NCBI RefSeq assembly: GCF_000499845.2
Contig: NC_023756.2
Coordinates: 44,962,291-45,026,290, forward strand
Length of the DNA stretch: 64,000 bases
Reading direction: 5' to 3'
DNA from: Phaseolus vulgaris
Taxonomy: Eukaryota; Streptophyta; Magnoliopsida; Fabales; Fabaceae
A program made the position numbers and the translations under genes. Shown here in pieces: positions 39,001 through 51,009 of this stretch; the first letter of the stretch is position 1; each line of letters opens with the position of its first letter. The notes under the pieces were generated by a model. It did not search any database and had not been told where the DNA came from. It was given only the letters and a program-made list of their open reading frames with translations.

Positions 39001-39337
39001 GAAAAGCTTGGATTGAGACACAAAGAGCACATTGCAGCATATGGAAAAGGTAATGAGAGACGTCTCACAGGAAGACATGAAACTGCAGACATCAACACCT
39101 TTTCTTGGGTAAGTCCTCATCTTTTGGTGTCTTGTGATGTTTTTTGAGGTTAGCAACTAATAATGTAACATTTTTTTTCCAAAGGGTGTGGCAAACCGTG
39201 GAAGTTCAGTTAGAGTTGGAAGAGACACAGAGAAACAAGGGAAAGGTTACTTTGAGGACAGAAGGCCTGCTTCTAACATGGATCCTTATGTAGTCACCTC
39301 CATGATTGCAGAGACCACCATTCTCTGGAAACCATGA
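36038..39337 (+). CDS. GS1: Cytosolic glutamine synthetase (GS1), complete
   Basis: Joins ammonium to glutamate using ATP; cytosolic GS1 handles primary and recycled nitrogen and, in legumes, nodule ammonium. Twelve exons with GT-AG introns: 36038-36111, 36485-36524, 36658-36761, 36850-36898, 37021-37127, 37273-37360, 38119-38247, 38376-38450, 38554-38607, 38750-38787, 38949-39108, 39185-39337. They code exactly 356 residues, the standard GS1 length. It starts [20 protein letters not shown] with no transit peptide, so it is not the plastid GS2 (which also has a C-terminal extension). Signature WNYDGSS is at 53-59, the ATP-binding signature [17 protein letters not shown] at 237-253, and the end reads [12 protein letters not shown]. 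Legumes carry several GS1 isoforms (alpha, beta, gamma). Features such as [18 protein letters not shown] and [14 protein letters not shown] recall the gamma type, but I cannot assign it firmly. Intron 6 (758 bp) is the longest. Confidence 0.97.
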
Positions 39338-39654
39338 ACATGTGGTTAGACCACTCAAAATTGTGTTTTCAATACCATTTGATTCCACAATTTGGTTATA
39401 TCTCCAAGGAGTTGTTGTTTTTTTAGGTCTTCTAAGCCTTCTGTGTTCTCTGTATGGTTGAAAATAACTTCTTTAATAACAAGAATTGATTCTTGAGTTC
39501 ACTCTTTACACTTCTATTCTAGTAGTTTTTCTATTCAACAAATTAGTTAGGTAAAAGAAATTAGTTAGGTGAACTTGGTATGGGATAAAAAATAATTAAA
39601 CAACCTTAAAATTGTATACTAAATAAAAAATATAATATTTCTTTTTTTACTGTT

Positions 39655-40005
39655 AAAAGTTATTAAATAAAAAAAATTTAAAGATTAAAAATAATTAATT
39701 AAATTAGATATTATTGTAAAAACTAAAAAAATTATTAATATTTAAATTAATTTCTATTATTAATATATAATCTTTAAATTAAGTTTAATTAATTATTAAA
39801 ATTTTAATTATATAAAGTTGTTAAACTTTAGTATATAACTATATATTAATTTAAAAATTGTTTATGAATAATACAAATTAATTTAAATATTAATAACTTT
39901 TTATTTTAAAAATAATAACTTTTTATTTTAAAAAATGGTATTTAGTTTAGTTAATATATTAATTAATTATTTTTTATCTTTAATTTTTTTATTTAATGAT
40001 TATTT
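39655..40005. mobile_element. CACTA-type MITE remnant, copy I
   Basis: A decayed palindromic block with the family's internal order: AATAATTAATTAAATTAGAT at the left and its complement TTTAGTTTAGTTAATATATTAA at the right. Neither CACTA terminus is recognisable. An 18-bp block AATAACTTTTTATTTTAA is duplicated in tandem near 39892-39930. Confidence 0.5.
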
Positions 40006-42046
40006 TAATATTTGAACTCACAATCTTATATTTTTAATAAATAAATAACTTTTGGATTTTTAGTGAATAGATAATTTGGTTTAAAAATAATTAAACAAAG
40101 ATCTCACATTAATCCCAAATCTCATCTCAGTTTTATAAAATTAAATTAAATTAAAAATATTTTTTTTAATATTTAAAATTAAATATTAAATTAATAATAT
40201 AATTTTTCCTTTGTACAATCTTGGATTTCTAATGAATTGATAAACTTGTGTAAAAAAATTCAATAGAATATGAAAAAGACAAAGTTGGATAATGAAATTT
40301 GAAGTATATTTCTTCTAAACTAAAATCATTCTAGCCTTATATGGGACATGATAGGTCAAATTTATGCCTTAATGTGCAGGAAATTATTAAATGGACTTAC
40401 TTATATTCCAAGAATATAGTGAATGAAGATTGTGACTGCTTTTAAATCTCTGCAACAAATTTGGCAATGTTTGTTCACATCATGTGCATTGAACTAATAA
40501 AACAGTGTCAGATATGTAATCTACTGCATGTGCCCAGTGGTGGCTGCCGACTTATATCTTTGTCCATTTTTATAAAAAATAACTAGGTTTAGGTTATATT
40601 TTTTATAACATGATGACTTAATATTTTATTAATTATATATTTTTTTTAAAGATTTGAATCAATATTATCACTTTCTGGTTATTAACTTGTTTCATTTTTT
40701 TTTTTCAGTCGACTTACATCTTAACTTGTTTCTTTGACTTTTGTACTACTCTTTTAGGTCTTGGTCGTTCAGTTTCAGGTGAATGTTGAATGGAAGATAC
40801 CTGCAGAAGGCACTCTCCGACGTTCAAGTCAGTAAAAGAGGTGTTCAATTTTCGGAAATATACCGTAATTAATGACATACCTACTCCTTAGAATGTATGT
40901 TAGTTATATTATCTGTATTAAGCTTTCTTTATTGAATCATGTTAAAAAGTGGATCTGCGTTTAGAATTACATTACCTAATTGCTAACCACGAATTAGATT
41001 TGTTGAATCTATTTAGGTGTATTATATTTATGCAATCGATCGATATTGAGCCTTGGATCTGCTCAAGACTCTACGGTAGCATTGTCCAACACTCCTCAAT
41101 ATTAATATAAAATGTTAGACTTTAGCTTAATATCAATTAACATTAATGAAGTTATGTAACTGATATATGATTCACATTTCAAAGTTTGAGACATAGTGAG
41201 ACTTTCCAACAAATAGATACTCTGTATGGTTAAAGAAAATCCACATAACAGCAATCAGTGACATTAGGTCAGAGTCCTTCAATTAAATTTTATGGACATA
41301 TTCTTAGGTAAGAAGTTGATGTCTTACCCCATAATATATATATATAAAGAGAATAAATGTTATTTAACTTTTAATAATTGTTATGTTATTTATGGTTCCC
41401 AAGCTTATGACATTTTATAATTTTAGCTTTAATAAAAAATAAAATGAATTGAATTTTTCACAGCTCATGGATTTTCTCAATTCCTTATGTACTATATTTT
41501 AAAAAAAATTGTATTGCCTAGGATACATATTTATTTTTATATATTTATAATAAATTGTTTTAATTTATGAACTATATTATAATTAAGATCTATAAAAAAT
41601 TGTTTTTAAGAATATAAATTATATTTTATATTTATAATAAATCATTTATATGAAGTTACTGTTAAATTAAAATAGATAGAGCATTGATAAACTATTTATA
41701 TTAATAAAAAATACAGTTAAGTAAAATTAATGATTATTATGCAATTCTTATCGCTTGACTAAAAAAATATAGTTAATAATCATGTTATACCTCTTATATA
41801 AATTTATTAACACTTAATATGTGAATAAGTAAAAATACATATTAATAAAATTATTTATATTGAAAATCATGACCAATGAGTTGATGTCTTGAATAAGGTG
41901 TTGTCCAACATTGATGGAAAATCATATAATCACATTAATTAAGAAATAAGATAATAGAAGAATGATAAGCAAGAGATTAACCAGTCATGGTAATGGAAGA
42001 GCTTGGACCAAGGGACCTACCACAAGGACAATAATGACTAGAAGAA
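40006..42046. other. AT-rich intergenic stretch
   Basis: No credible gene. Short less AT-rich patches (40720-40830, 41030-41100) contain no open frame of interest. Confidence 0.4.
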
Positions 42047-42284
42047 GGGGATTTCTTCCTGCACCCCAACAATTTTCTCTCTACACCCTATCATTTTTAA
42101 AAAGACTATTTTATCCCTTGTAAAAATAACTTTTGAATTACTTTTTTGGAATGTTTCTGGTACCTTTTTGGAATGTTTCTATTATGAAAATATCTTTTGT
42201 TTACGGAACACTCCTATTTTTGGAATCATCCAAAACTGTCAAGGATAATTTGAATATTTTGAAGAATATAGGGATGCACGAAGC
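42047..42284 (-). mobile_element. Non-autonomous TIR element, copy 2 (inverted relative to 27.5 kb)
   Basis: Begins GGGGATTTCTTCCTGCACCC (42047-42066) and ends GGGATGCACGAAG (42271-42283). Read in reverse, it follows the 27515-27890 copy: GCATCCCTATATT, then a TTATCCTTGACAGTTTTGGA-type block and GTAAACAAAAGA. Shorter than copy 1, so it has an internal deletion. A short local repeat TTTTTGGAATGTTTCT occurs twice near 42145-42180. Confidence 0.6.
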
Positions 42285-42419
42285 AAAATGTAAGAGTGTT
42301 AGAAGAAACAACTCAAAAAGAATAAATGAAGATTGGATCCCTACTAAAAATAGTAGGCCCAAGACACTCATTACATGGATAATCTCTTAGTGGGTCATTA
42401 TATGTGTAGACTAAAAATA

Positions 42420-42535
42420 ATTTGAGCTTATATTTGGACCAAGTATTTTAGGATATTTCGACTTGTACTTGAATCAAGTAGACTATGTTATTTAAACTTG
42501 TATTTGAATCGAATAGTTTAGGATTGAAGATGAGT
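42420..42535 (+). repeat. Imperfect repeat of about 42 bp, three units
   Basis: Three successive segments share TTGTATTTGAATCGAATAG-like and TTTAGGAT-like blocks. They are strongly diverged, so the unit limits are approximate. Confidence 0.4.
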
Positions 42536-42659
42536 AATTTTTGGTCTGTGTGCACATGTAGGTCAAACGTAATTTTAACCTAATTTAGAAGGCTCTCATA
42601 TGTGTATGCACATGGAAGCTTCTCTCTAATTATACATTAAAATCACAATTGTCACATGT

Positions 42660-42845
42660 TAAATGAAAACGCCAGCTGTGACCATAGTAACTGCATGAAT
42701 CAAAGCGAATACTGGAGTGGGACCCTCCATAGCATCGGGTGACCAAGTATGCGATCCTATCTGTGCAGATTTCCCAACAACACCAATAAGAAATAAAATA
42801 CAAATAAGAGTTATGACATTCAATCTCATATACAAATCCAAAAAC
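42660..42845 (-). pseudogene. nad5: Nuclear copy of a mitochondrial nad5 fragment (NUMT)
   Basis: A minus-strand frame reads [20 protein letters not shown] and then [20 protein letters not shown]. This is a conserved part of mitochondrial complex I subunit 5, where the usual residues are [21 protein letters not shown]. The QIG after GKSA fits mitochondrial nad5 better than plastid ndhF. Several substitutions (Leu to Ser twice, Ser to Phe, Ala to Val) affect normally fixed positions, and only about 60 of some 670 codons are present. A TAA stop follows directly. The fragment is bordered by unrelated AT-rich nuclear sequence, so it is a transferred, non-functional piece. Confidence 0.85.
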
Positions 42846-43445
42846 ATGTATTATACTTTTTCACATGTTGTATTAATCTAGCTTATTGTCTTTGCAAATA
42901 ATTTTTGAAAGAATAGAGAATTGATGTTCATTTCTTCACTCTTCCTTTCAAGAGTCATTTTAGAAGCACTCTCCTTTTGAAGTTCTTTCATGAGAAATCT
43001 TCCTTGTGAGTAAGTGCATTTTCTTGAATGTAGTCCAACAAGTCAATTTTTCATTAAACATACAATTAGTATCTAAATTTAGATCAATAAATTTCCTTAA
43101 GTAAACTTGACCACGAACGATGAAGTATTAAGAAACAGTATGAAAATTTTATTAAATAGTATCTTGAAACAAATAATGAAAAATTGATGGAAGATTATTT
43201 ATTCATTTATTAGTATATTAAGTAATATCATATTATATTTGTTAGCATAAATTCTTCTTACTTCCTTTTATTTCATTCTAATAACTATAGATAATAAATT
43301 TATAAATTATATATTCATAAAAAATATAAAAAATTTATTGATTTTTTTAGTACTCTATTTTTACTACTCAAACCATATAATTATGAGTAAGTAATATATA
43401 TATATAATTATTCTTTTAAGTAGTGAATAATTAACAAAGTTATAT

Positions 43446-43820
43446 ACTACTAAAAAATAATTAGTTACTATATTAACTAAATTAGATACTATTTTATAAA
43501 TTAAAAATTTATTAATACCTAAAGTAATTTCTATTTTTAATAAAAAAATTTAAATTAATTTTCTATCTAATTAGCTACCAAAGTTTTAGCTACTAACTTT
43601 AAAATTTAAAATAATTGATAACTTTAAATTTTGGTAGCTAAAATTTTGATAGCTGATCAAATACCATTCTAGAAACTAGTTTATAATTTTTTAGTAATAA
43701 AAATTATTTTAAATATTAATAACTTTTTAGTTTATAAAATAATATATAATTTAGTTAATATAAAAATAATTATTTTTTATTTTTAAAATTAGTTTTTATT
43801 TAATAATTTTTTTATAATAA
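43446..43820. mobile_element. CACTA-type MITE remnant, copy H
   Basis: Palindromic layout with AATAATTAGTTACTATATTA at the left and its complement at the right. Paired GCTACCAAAGTTTTAGCTAC and GGTAGCTAAAATTTTGATAG blocks lie about the centre. The termini have decayed; left ACTACTAAAAA and right TAATTTTTTTATAATA are only loosely similar to the family ends. Confidence 0.6.
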
Positions 43821-46800
43821 TAATATAATATGAAAGAAAACATGAATTTCACCTATACTTTTGTACTAATACTATCTAGAAACAGTATATTAGAAAAATG
43901 AACACACAAGTATGAAAAAGACAAGTACTTCCCATTTTGATTGAACAATCGCTTTTATATTTTTTTATGTACATGACAAAGAAAATTTGTTTGTCACCTT
44001 CACCTTCTCTTCAACACGTAAGAAAAGCCAATAAATACACTTTTCCCTCTCAATTATATGCATTAGTTTTTGTCCATAACAAGATTGAAGAGATTTAATA
44101 GAACTCTAAAATGGAGTTGGAGAAGAAAAGAATCAAGTATAAGTGTTCTTATTGAATGATACTTTCTAATTGTTTTTATATGGTTTGAAAAGAAGTTATC
44201 TCCTCAAATAATTGTTATAATTTCAGTCCTTGATTTCAGTTTTCGGTTTCAGTATGTGGTGGAGTACTTGCAAAATGCATTACAATACTCAAATCACTAT
44301 TCGTTATTTGATGGTTGGTATTATTTGTTGTAATAATTATGTACATTTATCTTGAGTGGAGTGCGTATTTATAACATAGTAATAAGCTTTTTGGACCTGG
44401 ATTAAGGCGAGTTATCGGATTAATTTTGATATTATAATAACATTTTCTATCATAATTATACTAATCATGTTATGTTAAATGGATGTTGTTAAATCTTGAA
44501 AATCACTTCAACCATATCGATCTATATGTTGAATTCTTAAATAATTTAAAACAAAATTTTCTCGACCACTTATACATGAGTCATTCATCAAACTAACTCA
44601 TAATTAAGAGCCACAATCACCCAAAACATTATATGCTTGTGGTCAAATGCATGCTCCCTATTGCCATTTTTCTACGTAAGGTTCTCTTCTCTTTAACTTT
44701 AATAACGATCAATCTCTTTTTCCTTTTTTTTTTATGTGAAATTATGATGATGAAAATCTTTGAAAAACTCGACCACATGGGAAGCACGCATTATCTTAAA
44801 TTCATGGATGATGAGTCAATCAAAAGTATATGTTGCTTCACCAATTTTACATTTTCTTCACTCATTGGAGACTTCAATTTTATTGCGTACCATCACTAGT
44901 TTTAGTTTTCGGAGGAGACACCAACTCTTAAATCTCACGTTTTGTGATTGTTGTGATAAATTTAATTGTATTTTAAAAAAAAAAATTGTCAACATATACT
45001 GTTTTCACATTTTTGTTTCATATATGAACATAGAATTAATTGATATAAAAAAATGATTTTGTAATATTCTCATTGATGTAAAGGGTATTTATTTTTCACT
45101 AGCAAAAAGTCCACTAAGGGTATATATTGAAAAAACTTATTAATAAGGTATTCAAAATTATTTTATTCACAAACAAAAATAAATAAAAAAATAAGTAGTC
45201 TGAAATTTGTAAGGCTTACTAAATAAAAAGTGAGATCTATAAACTTCTCTTTCTTTTATTTTTCTAATTTAGGTTGAGATTTTAGGTAAGACTTGAGAGT
45301 ATCTAAGTTAAATTTGAATTTGATTTTTTATTAAGATAATTCTATACCTTTCATATATTTGTTTGTAATTTTTTTTAATATATAATTGGTAGATTCCTCT
45401 TTGGCAATTTCCAATTTTCTCATCATGTATGTCTATTTAAAGATTTTTGAACATTAACTAAAGAGATTAAAAATATTTTTTTCATTAAATAACTCACTAA
45501 AATATTTTGTTGGAAAAATATTAAAGAAATATATCTATCTCAAGAGTACGAATTCAAAATTTTTTATGTTAAAGTGACCTCTCCCAAAAACTTCCTAAAA
45601 TATGGACATAATGTTTTAAAATTGAGATAAAATTTTGAGTATAGTGAAGAATACAAAGTGTTTGGAAGATACATAGAATACAAAGAATAATTTATTTTCT
45701 TTAAGAAAAAGAAAACATACATTTTTTTTTCATTTCAATAATATAGTGTGGAATATTTATCAGTTTTAGAAAGACTAAACTTGTTAAATTCCGTCACAAA
45801 ATTTGATTAACTATTTTTAATTTTTTTTATTAATTATACTTTTTATTCACTAAATTTCAATCTGAAATTTCTAATCAATTATCTTTTGTATTCACAAAAT
45901 TTCAATCAAAATTATTTGTTCAACCTACTTTCTTTTTCTTTTTCCTATCTTAATTTAATTATATGAGTTTGATTACTTTATATTTGTTTGATTGAAATTG
46001 GATCCACATTTAAAAATATTGATAATGTTTATGTGAAACACTTGCTAAAATCTTAAAATTTATTTAATATTATTGTATCAAGAGAAAAACCATTGTTTAT
46101 AAAGGTGAAAGTAACAAGTGATTTAATAGAGAAAATACAATATGTACTATAGTTTAATCATAAATAAATAAATGAATTTGTTGGTTTTATATTAATTATG
46201 CTAAAGATCACACCACTAGTGATTTTGGACTAATTGATTATTTAATTAATTTGAATGAGTATACTATTTATGGTAAACAACTTTACACCTAGAATTAATA
46301 AGAAAAATTATAAGTATATGATTATCAAAATAATCATAATAAAATCATAAGTATAGCTTCCTCCTACCTTTTTCTCTACCAAACATTCACCCACCCCTTT
46401 CTCCAAAAATTCAAAACCCTAATCATGGTTATTGTCACCATAAACAAAACCCTAATTATGATTGGCGTGAAATTAACGCAAATGATAAACCATATTGGAT
46501 TCCATTACTTTACTACTGCTTAGGTTTTCAAGTGTTCGTTGACCAATGCAAAACCATTCTTCACGGTTCATATCCAACCTATCTCTAATTCAAATTCAAA
46601 TTCAAATTGCATGTTGAAATATTCTCTAAAATAACTATTCAAAAACTGTTTTTCTAATAAAAAATGAAACAACCCCAGAAATTTTAAATTTGTGATTGAG
46701 TTTCAGCACTTTGCTAAATTGAAACCTTGAATCTTTCTGTCGTTTATAAAGATATGATAAAAATGTTTAAACTCTTTAAAGATCTATTCAAATCATTGGA

Positions 46801-47301
46801 CTAAAATGGAAAATTGGTTGGTCCATAATTAATCTAAAAAAAAACTCATCAAAGACTAAAACACCCAAATTGGAATCATGGAAGACTTCAAAACATAACA
46901 CATAGGATCTTTTTGTAAACCTTAAAAAATGAGAAAGCTTCAAAGATCAATTCAAAATTGTGAAACCTTCAAAGACCAAATCTTCAAACCCACCAAAATC
47001 AACTCATATCCTACCTATGAAGTGAGATCAGTCAAATGAATCACACAAAGGAAACCTGAAAGCTAAATACATGAATTTAAAAAAGAAAACATGTATCTCT
47101 ATATGGTATATCCAATATTAATTATTATTAATATTTACACAAAATGAGAAAATAAAATGGAGAACACAGCTAAATGCCTAAATATTCTCTGACAAAAAAC
47201 CAGAAGAAAACAGAACAGGAACAGGGGAGGCAAACAAAACCTCCCTCTTCAACCTGTGCACTCCAACACACTAATCCAAAACCCTGCTCCATGTTCTCAC
47301 C
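43821..47301. other. AT-rich intergenic stretch
   Basis: Open frames near 44633-45056 are short, overlapping and without domains. ACCCTAATCATGG- and ACCCTAATTATG-type repeats occur near 46415-46460. No gene, RNA gene or intact mobile element was found. Confidence 0.4.
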
Positions 47302-47517
47302 CTATGAGTCACCAACTGAAATGGGTTGGCCGGAAATTCCCAACGGCGACCGGGAAATCTGCCGGCTAATTTCGCGAAGAACATGTCTGATCTGTGGCTT
47401 GCCAGGGGACCAATCAACAATTTCCTCTGATTCTTGCTTGATCTTCCTAACCTGGTTGTGGATCGGAACACCCTTTTGTGCAAACCTTTCATCCCTGTTC
47501 ATCTTCATGTTCTCCAT
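47302..47517 (-). CDS. Small conserved plant protein, 71 residues, function unknown
   Basis: Single-exon frame on the minus strand from the ATG at 47515-47517 to a TAG at 47302-47304. Upstream in-frame codons start only with GTG, so this ATG is preferred. The product is hydrophilic and basic, with no signal peptide or membrane segment. It has a Lys-rich segment VRKIKQESEEIVDWSPG (about 27-43) and a C-terminal block REISRQISRSPLGISGQPIS with several possible phosphorylation sites (RQIS, SRSP). I recall similar small uncharacterised proteins in other legumes sharing the KIKQE and ISRSPLG blocks, but cannot name the family or a function. Its GC content is well above its surroundings, with normal codon structure, which supports a real gene. 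The overlapping frame 47271-47492 is a shadow of it. Confidence 0.68.
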   Translation of the reverse strand: MENMKMNRDERFAQKGVPIHNQVRKIKQESEEIVDWSPGKPQIRHVLREISRQISRSPLGISGQPISVGDS

Positions 47518-47660
47518 GCTCTCTGTCACTCAAAAGAAAAAGGCTTCTATTGAAAAAAAGTTTCTTTTCTTAGCTATCCTTCTAACTCTGTTTCTCTATA
47601 TGTGACAATCTACAATCTACAACACCAAAAACACTTCACATGGACCATAAAACAGAAGTG

Positions 47661-47681
47661 TATCTATATATATATATATAG
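47661..47681 (-). promoter_or_regulatory. TA-rich core promoter candidate for the 71-residue gene
   Basis: A TATATATATATATA run about 145-165 bp upstream of the start codon on the minus strand. It may act as the TATA box but is also a simple repeat. Confidence 0.35.
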
Positions 47682-49299
47682 TTGTGAGTGTGAACTCAAA
47701 GGGTGTTCAAGATTGAAACGTAAGGGAGAAGAGAATGGAGAAGTTTGGTGGGAAATCTCTATCTTTATGGGATTGGTTTGAAGATGACTAAATTGGACCA
47801 TGTCGTTGACAGAGTACACCTCATCGTGACCAAAGATTTTGCTAAGGCTTTTCCTGTCCGTTGGATCGGTTTGATAGGGTCAATCTTGTGGTAACTCATG
47901 TGAGAAACTAGAAACTACTTTATTGTGTAATTGGGCATTGTGCTATTTTTGGAGTTGTGGGTTTAACTTTTTATGTCACGTTTGATTTGGTTTTTGGATG
48001 TGATGCACAGTTGAAAAGCTTGAACTGTTTTTGTTTCTTGTTCTTATCAAATTCTAATATAATTTTTGTGTGTGTGTGTGTGTTTTTTTTGTGGATGGGT
48101 CGATGATGGTGCTAGGTATATGGCCATAATCAAATGGATAATTATCCTTATATCCATTCAGAATTTTATTCCTTTTCTTACCAAGTTGCCAAATTGGATG
48201 ATGGCTTTGCATTAATGCTATGCCACGAGTGGTCATTTTCTTTTGCTAGTGAAAATAATTACTAATAAACAGTCAATATAATATAATAATATTATGGAGA
48301 GAGTTTATGAGATTGTGGAGTTGTGATTCTTGGTTTGTTTTTTGTGTTATTAACCAAAGTGTTTGTAGACTTATAATTTACATAAATATTCTTAACCTTT
48401 TTTTTTATAAACCAAACACTAGGATTCGTGATTCCCAATAATTAGAGAGTATGTTTTCTTAAAAGGGGTTCTTAAGGATAAGGATCTTTCATGCACAACT
48501 GCATCATTGAAGAGAATTGAGTTCTTGGTCCCATGCAAGATTGATTCCTGAAAAAATAACTTGCACTTCACGTTCTTTAATATTCATATGTTCTTGAGTT
48601 TTTTATGTTAGTTTTATTATAAATTAAAATTTAGCTAAGGTGAATTTAACCTAATAAAGTGGGTGGGAATAATCCGAACAATTTTTAACAAGTAAAATAA
48701 TGATTTATAAATGTACTTGCATAAAGTCTAGAAAATAAATAGTATCTATTATTGGTTTGATAACTGAATCTTCTTTTTTAATCGTGTTTTTCTTTCTATT
48801 TGTTCTATATTTGGATTTTAGTTTTCATCAGAAATGCATTTACAAAAAATTATCCAAAATTTAAATGAGTATTTAGTATTTAAGTTTGTTTAATATAATA
48901 ATAAATTCTACCTTATTTTTATATATAATATACTTTGTAATGACTCTATTAGATCGTATTTAATATTTATTATAACTTAAATAAAATACGAAGAATCTAT
49001 AGGGTCTGTACCAAGGAATTTATTACAGATTATCAATGGCGGCTTCTGTGAACTTCTAGAACAATCTTGGCTCAAACTTCCATGATAACAGTGAGTCGTT
49101 ATTGAAGAGTTTAATTTCAAAGGTTTAAAATTAATTAAGCACACGATAATTAAGAAAAAAGAGAGTAAATAGTTAAATAAAATTTTAATATTAATTTGTA
49201 TTAAGAAATCTGCAATTCAAACATTTTAAAATTGTATTTTTGTTCAAACACGATGCATGAAAAGAAAATAAAAATGAACATGATCATAACCTAACCCAG
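47682..49299. other. Upstream flank of the 71-residue gene and intergenic sequence
   Basis: A (GT)n run of about nine units lies at 48066-48083. No coding region was recognised; the open frame at 48054-48236 is partly made of the microsatellite. Confidence 0.4.
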
Positions 49300-49622
49300 C
49301 ACGTGGAAAGGGAAGTCAAAGAGGTTTGGAATTGAACAGAAAAAGAAAAACACCGAAATGGAACATCATGGTAGAAAAACTGAAACGCTATGGTGGCTGA
49401 GCAGTTAAGTTTGTTAGAAAGGGACACGTGTTGCTGTTCCAGTCAACTACCACTGTCTCGAAATTACGTATTTGTCCCGCTACGAGAATTTCGCAAAATC
49501 TTCTTTGGTCGTAATCAACGGTCAATATTGGTAGTTCGTTTCATCCAGAAATCAACGCGACGACGCCACGTGGACTTCTCCAATATTCGTGTTCATCCAC
49601 ATGATCACCACCGTGCCACGTG
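49300..49622. promoter_or_regulatory. Cluster of four G-boxes (CACGTG)
   Basis: Exact CACGTG palindromes occur at 49300-49305, 49425-49430, 49567-49572 and 49617-49622. Two are GCCACGTG and one is GACACGTG, the forms bound by plant bZIP and bHLH factors (ABRE/G-box, PIF-type). W-box-like GTCAA cores lie between them (49441, 49522). The patch is less AT-rich than its surroundings, like a promoter. The nearest gene reading away from it is the 71-residue gene 1.8 kb to the left; none was found to the right. An open frame (49390-49647) crosses the cluster but looks like chance. Confidence 0.5.
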
Positions 49623-51009
49623 CACCTTTTTTAAGGTTGAATTTTAGGTAACGTATTTCCAACAATGACTTACAATAGTATTTGTTAAGCCTTGATATTA
49701 CTAATGATAATGAACACGCGTTTCATTATATTCATTTATTCATTCTTCTTTTCTATATTTCGAGAGTATAAAATTTAATAAACATATACGTATTTAGATT
49801 TCTACTTACTTAAATATTTCTTAAATAACTTTTATAAAACAAAAAATAATATTATTAATAATTCAATATTCAAAAGACACAATTGTTTTATCTTTAATAT
49901 CAGTTAACAATGAAGAAATTATGATAGGATTATATATATTTATATATGAGATCCATTACTTCAAGAGAAGTTGACTTACTCTTAATCTTAGTATTTTATT
50001 TTATATTAATTAGATAATATGTGTAATTAATTTTGTTATAAAATTATCAATGTATTTATGAATGTTGAAATCGTCTCCTCCCTCTTTTTATTGATGTGCA
50101 TTCGATAATTATTTTATTATGGAGAGGATATTATGGGAAAAAAATTATAAGAAATTTACACTTTAAACAAAAATTAATTTTCAAGAGAGATTTACTTTAT
50201 TTTATAAAATTAGATATAGTTACATTGTAATTCTTTTTTAAAAATTAACTATAATAATATTATATTAGATAATATTATTTACAATAATCAAATGAAAGTT
50301 TAATATTGTGAAAATTAGAAAAGTTAAAATAAGAAAGAGTTGAATTATGATTTAATTTAAATTTTAAAATATTTTCACAAATACTATTTTTTTCTATAAT
50401 TGTTGAGTTTAAACATATATATATATATCATGTTGATGTATGATGTTTGATGCAATTAACAAACTGATTCGATAAAATAAATATTTTCGTAACAAATTTT
50501 TTATTATTAATTTTGACTTAAGATGATTGATTGAAAAGATTAATTTAAAGAGATATATTTTATACACATTTTTCACAGGTTTTGTCTCATAAATCATAAC
50601 AAACATATTTGAAAATTTATTTTATGTCTATTTTTTTTTTTCTAAATGGTCACACTAGACACGTAACTTAACTTAATCACTTGATTAATATATTTTTGTA
50701 TTTACTTTAATAAATGATTATATCATAGTTCTAGTGTATGATCAATCAATACAGATGCAAATCAAATTCATAATTTTAAAAACATGTTAGTAAAAATTTT
50801 AGTGTGTATTCACACACTAGCTTTCCTTCTTGGATTAGTACACACGATGGTATCATGTAATGCAAATGAGATAAGGAAGAGAGAAAATACACATAGTAGT
50901 TTATATTGGTTTGTCTGTCGCAACAAACTACATCAAGTTCTTAACCAACAAGTCAAGTTCAATTAGGTAGACTATTGTGAAGTACAGTTAATTATTATTT
51001 GGATTCATA
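49623..51009. other. AT-rich intergenic stretch
   Basis: No gene or repeat family identified. A short (TA)n run lies near 50418-50428. Confidence 0.4.

Noticed and set aside
42133..42390. 85-codon open frame
   Set aside because: It lies within and beside the non-autonomous TIR element, whose other copy does not keep the frame.
49390..49647. 85-codon open frame over the G-box cluster
   Set aside because: No recognisable domain, odd composition (Arg/His-rich end), and the patch is better explained as regulatory sequence.
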